64,000 nt of DNA. Origin: JAGQIB01 sp041393395. Its GTDB lineage: Bacteria; ARS69. The notes beneath the pieces are model-generated. The model did no database searches. It was not told where the DNA came from and saw nothing but the letters and a program-made list of their open reading frames with translations. Location of the stretch: NCBI GenBank assembly GCA_041393395.1, contig JAWKKG010000003.1:124001-188000 (forward strand), in the 5' to 3' direction. The translations under genes and the position numbers were made by a program. Positions 63,101-64,000 of this stretch are shown here, one piece after another; position 1 is the first letter of the stretch, and the number at the start of each line of letters is the position of its first letter.

Positions 63101-64000
63101 GACCTCGACGGAGGTCAGCGATCTCCTGCCGGCCGGTGTCACGTTCGCGGGGGCCACGGCTTCGATCGGGAGCTACCTGCCGGCCACCGGACGGTGGACG
63201 ATCGGGAACCTGAACGTGGCGGCGCCCGAGACGCTGATCGTGGACGCCACGGTGGATGCCGGCACGGCCGGGGACACGATCACGAACTCGGCCTCGGCGT
63301 CGGCCGACCAGCCCGATCCCGGCGGCGCCTCGGACACGGCGCAGATCACCGTGCGCGCGGCGGACCTGGCCCTCGCGAAGGTCGTCGACGATCCGGCGCC
63401 CAGCGAGGGCGGCGCGATCGCCTACACGATCGACGTCTGGAACGCCGGCCCCGATTCCGCCACCGGGGTCACCGTGGTCGACTCGCTGCCGGTGGGAATC
63501 CAGTACGGCTCGTCGATTGCGAGCCAGGGTTCGTACGACTCGGGAACCGGTGTGTGGAACGTGGGCATCCTCGCGCCTGCCGATACGGCGAGTCTCGCGA
63601 TCTCCGCCACCATCGGCACCGGCACCGCCGGGAGCACGATCCGGAACGTCGCGCGGGTCGGAGCCACGTCGGAAGGCGATCCGGTGGCGGCGAACGACTC
63701 CGCATTCGTGGACGTGTCCGTGGTCGGCGCGGATCTCGCGATCGCGACCACGGTGGACGACGCGAATCCCACGGAGCTCGATACGATCCGCTACACGATC
63801 GAGGCGACGAACGCCGGTCCGGATTCCACGAGCGGCGTGGTGATCGACGTCGCTCCGCCGGCCGGCTTCCTGCCGCGCGGCGACAACGCCTCGCAGGGAA
63901 CGTGGAACGGCGGGCAGGACGAATGGACCGTCGGCGCCCTCGGGGCCGGCGCCACCGCGACGCTCGAGCTCGACCTGGAGGTGCCCTCGGGCTCCGGCGG
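60156..64000 (+). CDS. Large secreted protein with DNRLRE-like domain and DUF11 repeats (3' end outside window)
   Basis: The frame is open from GTG 60156 (GAGGGG four bases upstream) to the right edge: 1281 codons, no stop. A signal peptide ends at PASA-Q29. Residues about 30-190 resemble the DNRLRE/CBM96-type beta-sandwich (QDTYLEQNNPTTPHGTEQTF; FDLSAIPSGALVDSAYLDVY). From residue 199 on, repeats of about 120-128 residues follow, each with DLAVSKT-type start, a DLLPAGLDYV-like centre and GTGVWSLG: the DUF11 repeat. The missing end probably holds an anchoring or sorting domain. It is likely a long surface adhesin or stalk protein. Confidence 0.9.
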   Translation, partial: MPSRPSLLLRSLLLLGVATALFAAPASAQSIHYTVVTDQDTYLEQNNPTTPHGTEQTFLAQRKAGDQFWPLIGFDLSAIPSGALVDSAYLDVYVTREDNTGLPVEVRRVTGAWTESSTWNSAAALVDTTVVWGSFAPVAKNAHYLVDVTGLARAWIEDGVPAEGLALLPTSPDRDSAYQSREFGGTQRHARLELYVSPAVDLAVSKTADLLQPAEGDTVRFTVEISNAGPEDATGVVVSDLLPAGLDYVTHAQTDGSWSKATGDWTIGALAAGKTASLFFVTEVAAGTAGTSLTNTATLTAVDQLDTTAADDTSSVTVDVQDATVNGIDIQVIKTVDRRSAKVGDEVTFSILARNNGTSQAWNISIEDILPAGLTYVSSTSTRGFYDPNSGVWFIFTFTGGDSGRLEITASVDPGTGAQTLVNTASLTSLTGTDLNPDNDADADSVFVLDTDLVLTKTVDLANPEEGQPVRFRIDVENLGPTIAPNVAIADSLPAGLTWLADSTSQGTVSSGTGIWTLGNVDVGETQSLWITASPDPGTAGQTLRNAAGIVASDASDPTPDDDVAEASVVVASADLVAGIAVDDPQPVAGATVTFTLTATNDGPSDATGVIFRTDLPTGLTYLADRPDVGTFDSGTGVWSLGSLLNGDTVALEIDAQVDPGTTGQTILVPVGRSDSSPADPAGGNDQDTVAVYVAGADLAVTKTVSKPEANEGENVIWTVTVANEGLLDATSVAVADTLPAGLSFVSATPSVGAYDELTGIWTVGAVDSGAIHTLAILTQVAPGAVGTTIVNRAEVLSSGVVDPSPANDAAADSVYVPAADLVVGKTVNNPNPVVLSTIQFTVQVTNNGPDDATNVEITDTFPGGLNFVSSSPSQGTYASGTGIWTVGTVPSGGSVSLGLQASVPLAALGQRYVNYADLTAVDQADPATGAESDSAVVQVQGVLPIEQADLTLAKTVNSPTPSEGDTVRWQIVLTNDGPDVATSTEVSDLLPAGVTFAGATASIGSYLPATGRWTIGNLNVAAPETLIVDATVDAGTAGDTITNSASASADQPDPGGASDTAQITVRAADLALAKVVDDPAPSEGGAIAYTIDVWNAGPDSATGVTVVDSLPVGIQYGSSIASQGSYDSGTGVWNVGILAPADTASLAISATIGTGTAGSTIRNVARVGATSEGDPVAANDSAFVDVSVVGADLAIATTVDDANPTELDTIRYTIEATNAGPDSTSGVVIDVAPPAGFLPRGDNASQGTWNGGQDEWTVGALGAGATATLELDLEVPSGSG
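60750..64000 (+). repeat. Array of nine DUF11 repeats in the coding sequence
   Basis: Unit starts are near 60750, 61135, 61503, 61870, 62238, 62611, 62997, 63358 and 63723, about 361-386 bases apart. Each encodes a variant of a DLxxxKTVxxxxPxEG opening, DLPAGL centre and DPGTAGxTxxN end. Units differ at many positions, so they are old duplications. The last is cut by the window. Confidence 0.85.

Overview
The window is high-GC, densely coded bacterial chromosomal DNA. It has short spacers (none above about 300 bases), many GTG and TTG starts, clear GGAGG ribosome-binding sites and many 4-base GTGA gene overlaps. Long antisense ORFs produced by the base composition were discarded. Several secreted proteins end in a FlgD-like C-terminal domain finishing in a basic IVLVR-type tail. 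Together with Ser/Thr-kinase-TPR proteins, ECF sigma factors and CHAT proteases, this suggests a high-GC member of, or near, the FCB superphylum (Eisenbacteria, Krumholzibacteriota or Latescibacterota type). This is an inference from gene content; no rRNA, tRNA or other marker is present. No CRISPR array, insertion sequence or phage was seen.

Layout. 1-566: a surface protein cut by the left edge. 711-6204: an ECF sigma, an anti-sigma-like protein, a TPR-CHAT caspase-like protease and a subtilase lipoprotein, followed by a HerA-like ATPase (6337-8727). 8817-9392: a secreted protein. 9411-15902 (minus): pseudo-receiver-DUF3052, aminoglycoside-phosphotransferase-like, ferredoxin/CDGSH, DUF302, DUF2087-macrodomain and GNAT genes, then four related small lipoproteins. 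16021-18832: a degenerate 15-bp repeat, a small membrane protein, RDD, uracil-DNA glycosylase and DinB-like genes. 18885-27400: an M6 protease, a divergent ECF sigma / Ser-Thr kinase pair and a MASE1 histidine kinase. 27684-28268: a selenoprotein lipoprotein whose in-frame UGA lies in a thioredoxin-like UxxC motif and is followed by a SECIS-like hairpin. 28255-31173: small housekeeping genes, including a 34-codon glyoxalase remnant. 31394-33679: aconitase. 33771-34381: a MazEF-type toxin-antitoxin pair with a palindromic operator. 34455-41052: secreted Asp-box and C39-like proteins, OmpH/Skp and an acidic lipoprotein. 41182-51214: a nucleotidyltransferase pair, DUF819, a cyclic-2,3-diphosphoglycerate-synthetase-like protein, TPR and protease genes, a hydrolase lacking its nucleophile and a degenerate carbamoyltransferase. 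51387-54925: citrate synthase, an ATP-cone kinase and an MDR-type dehydrogenase. 54916-60021: a FIST sensor, a hybrid histidine kinase and a divergent REC-kinase-REC protein. 60156-64000: a large surface protein with at least nine DUF11 repeats, cut by the right edge.

How the genes fit together. Themes are extracytoplasmic signalling (two ECF sigmas, a Ser/Thr kinase, three histidine kinases), surface and secreted proteolysis, and central carbon metabolism (acn, gltA). acn, the cyclic-diphosphoglycerate-synthetase-like gene, the carbamoyltransferase-like gene and gltA share a promoter-like architecture of TTG(A/C)C followed 17-18 bases later by an AGATT or TAGTTT box. Three genes without a Shine-Dalgarno sequence have a -10-like box exactly six bases before ATG, suggesting leaderless mRNAs.
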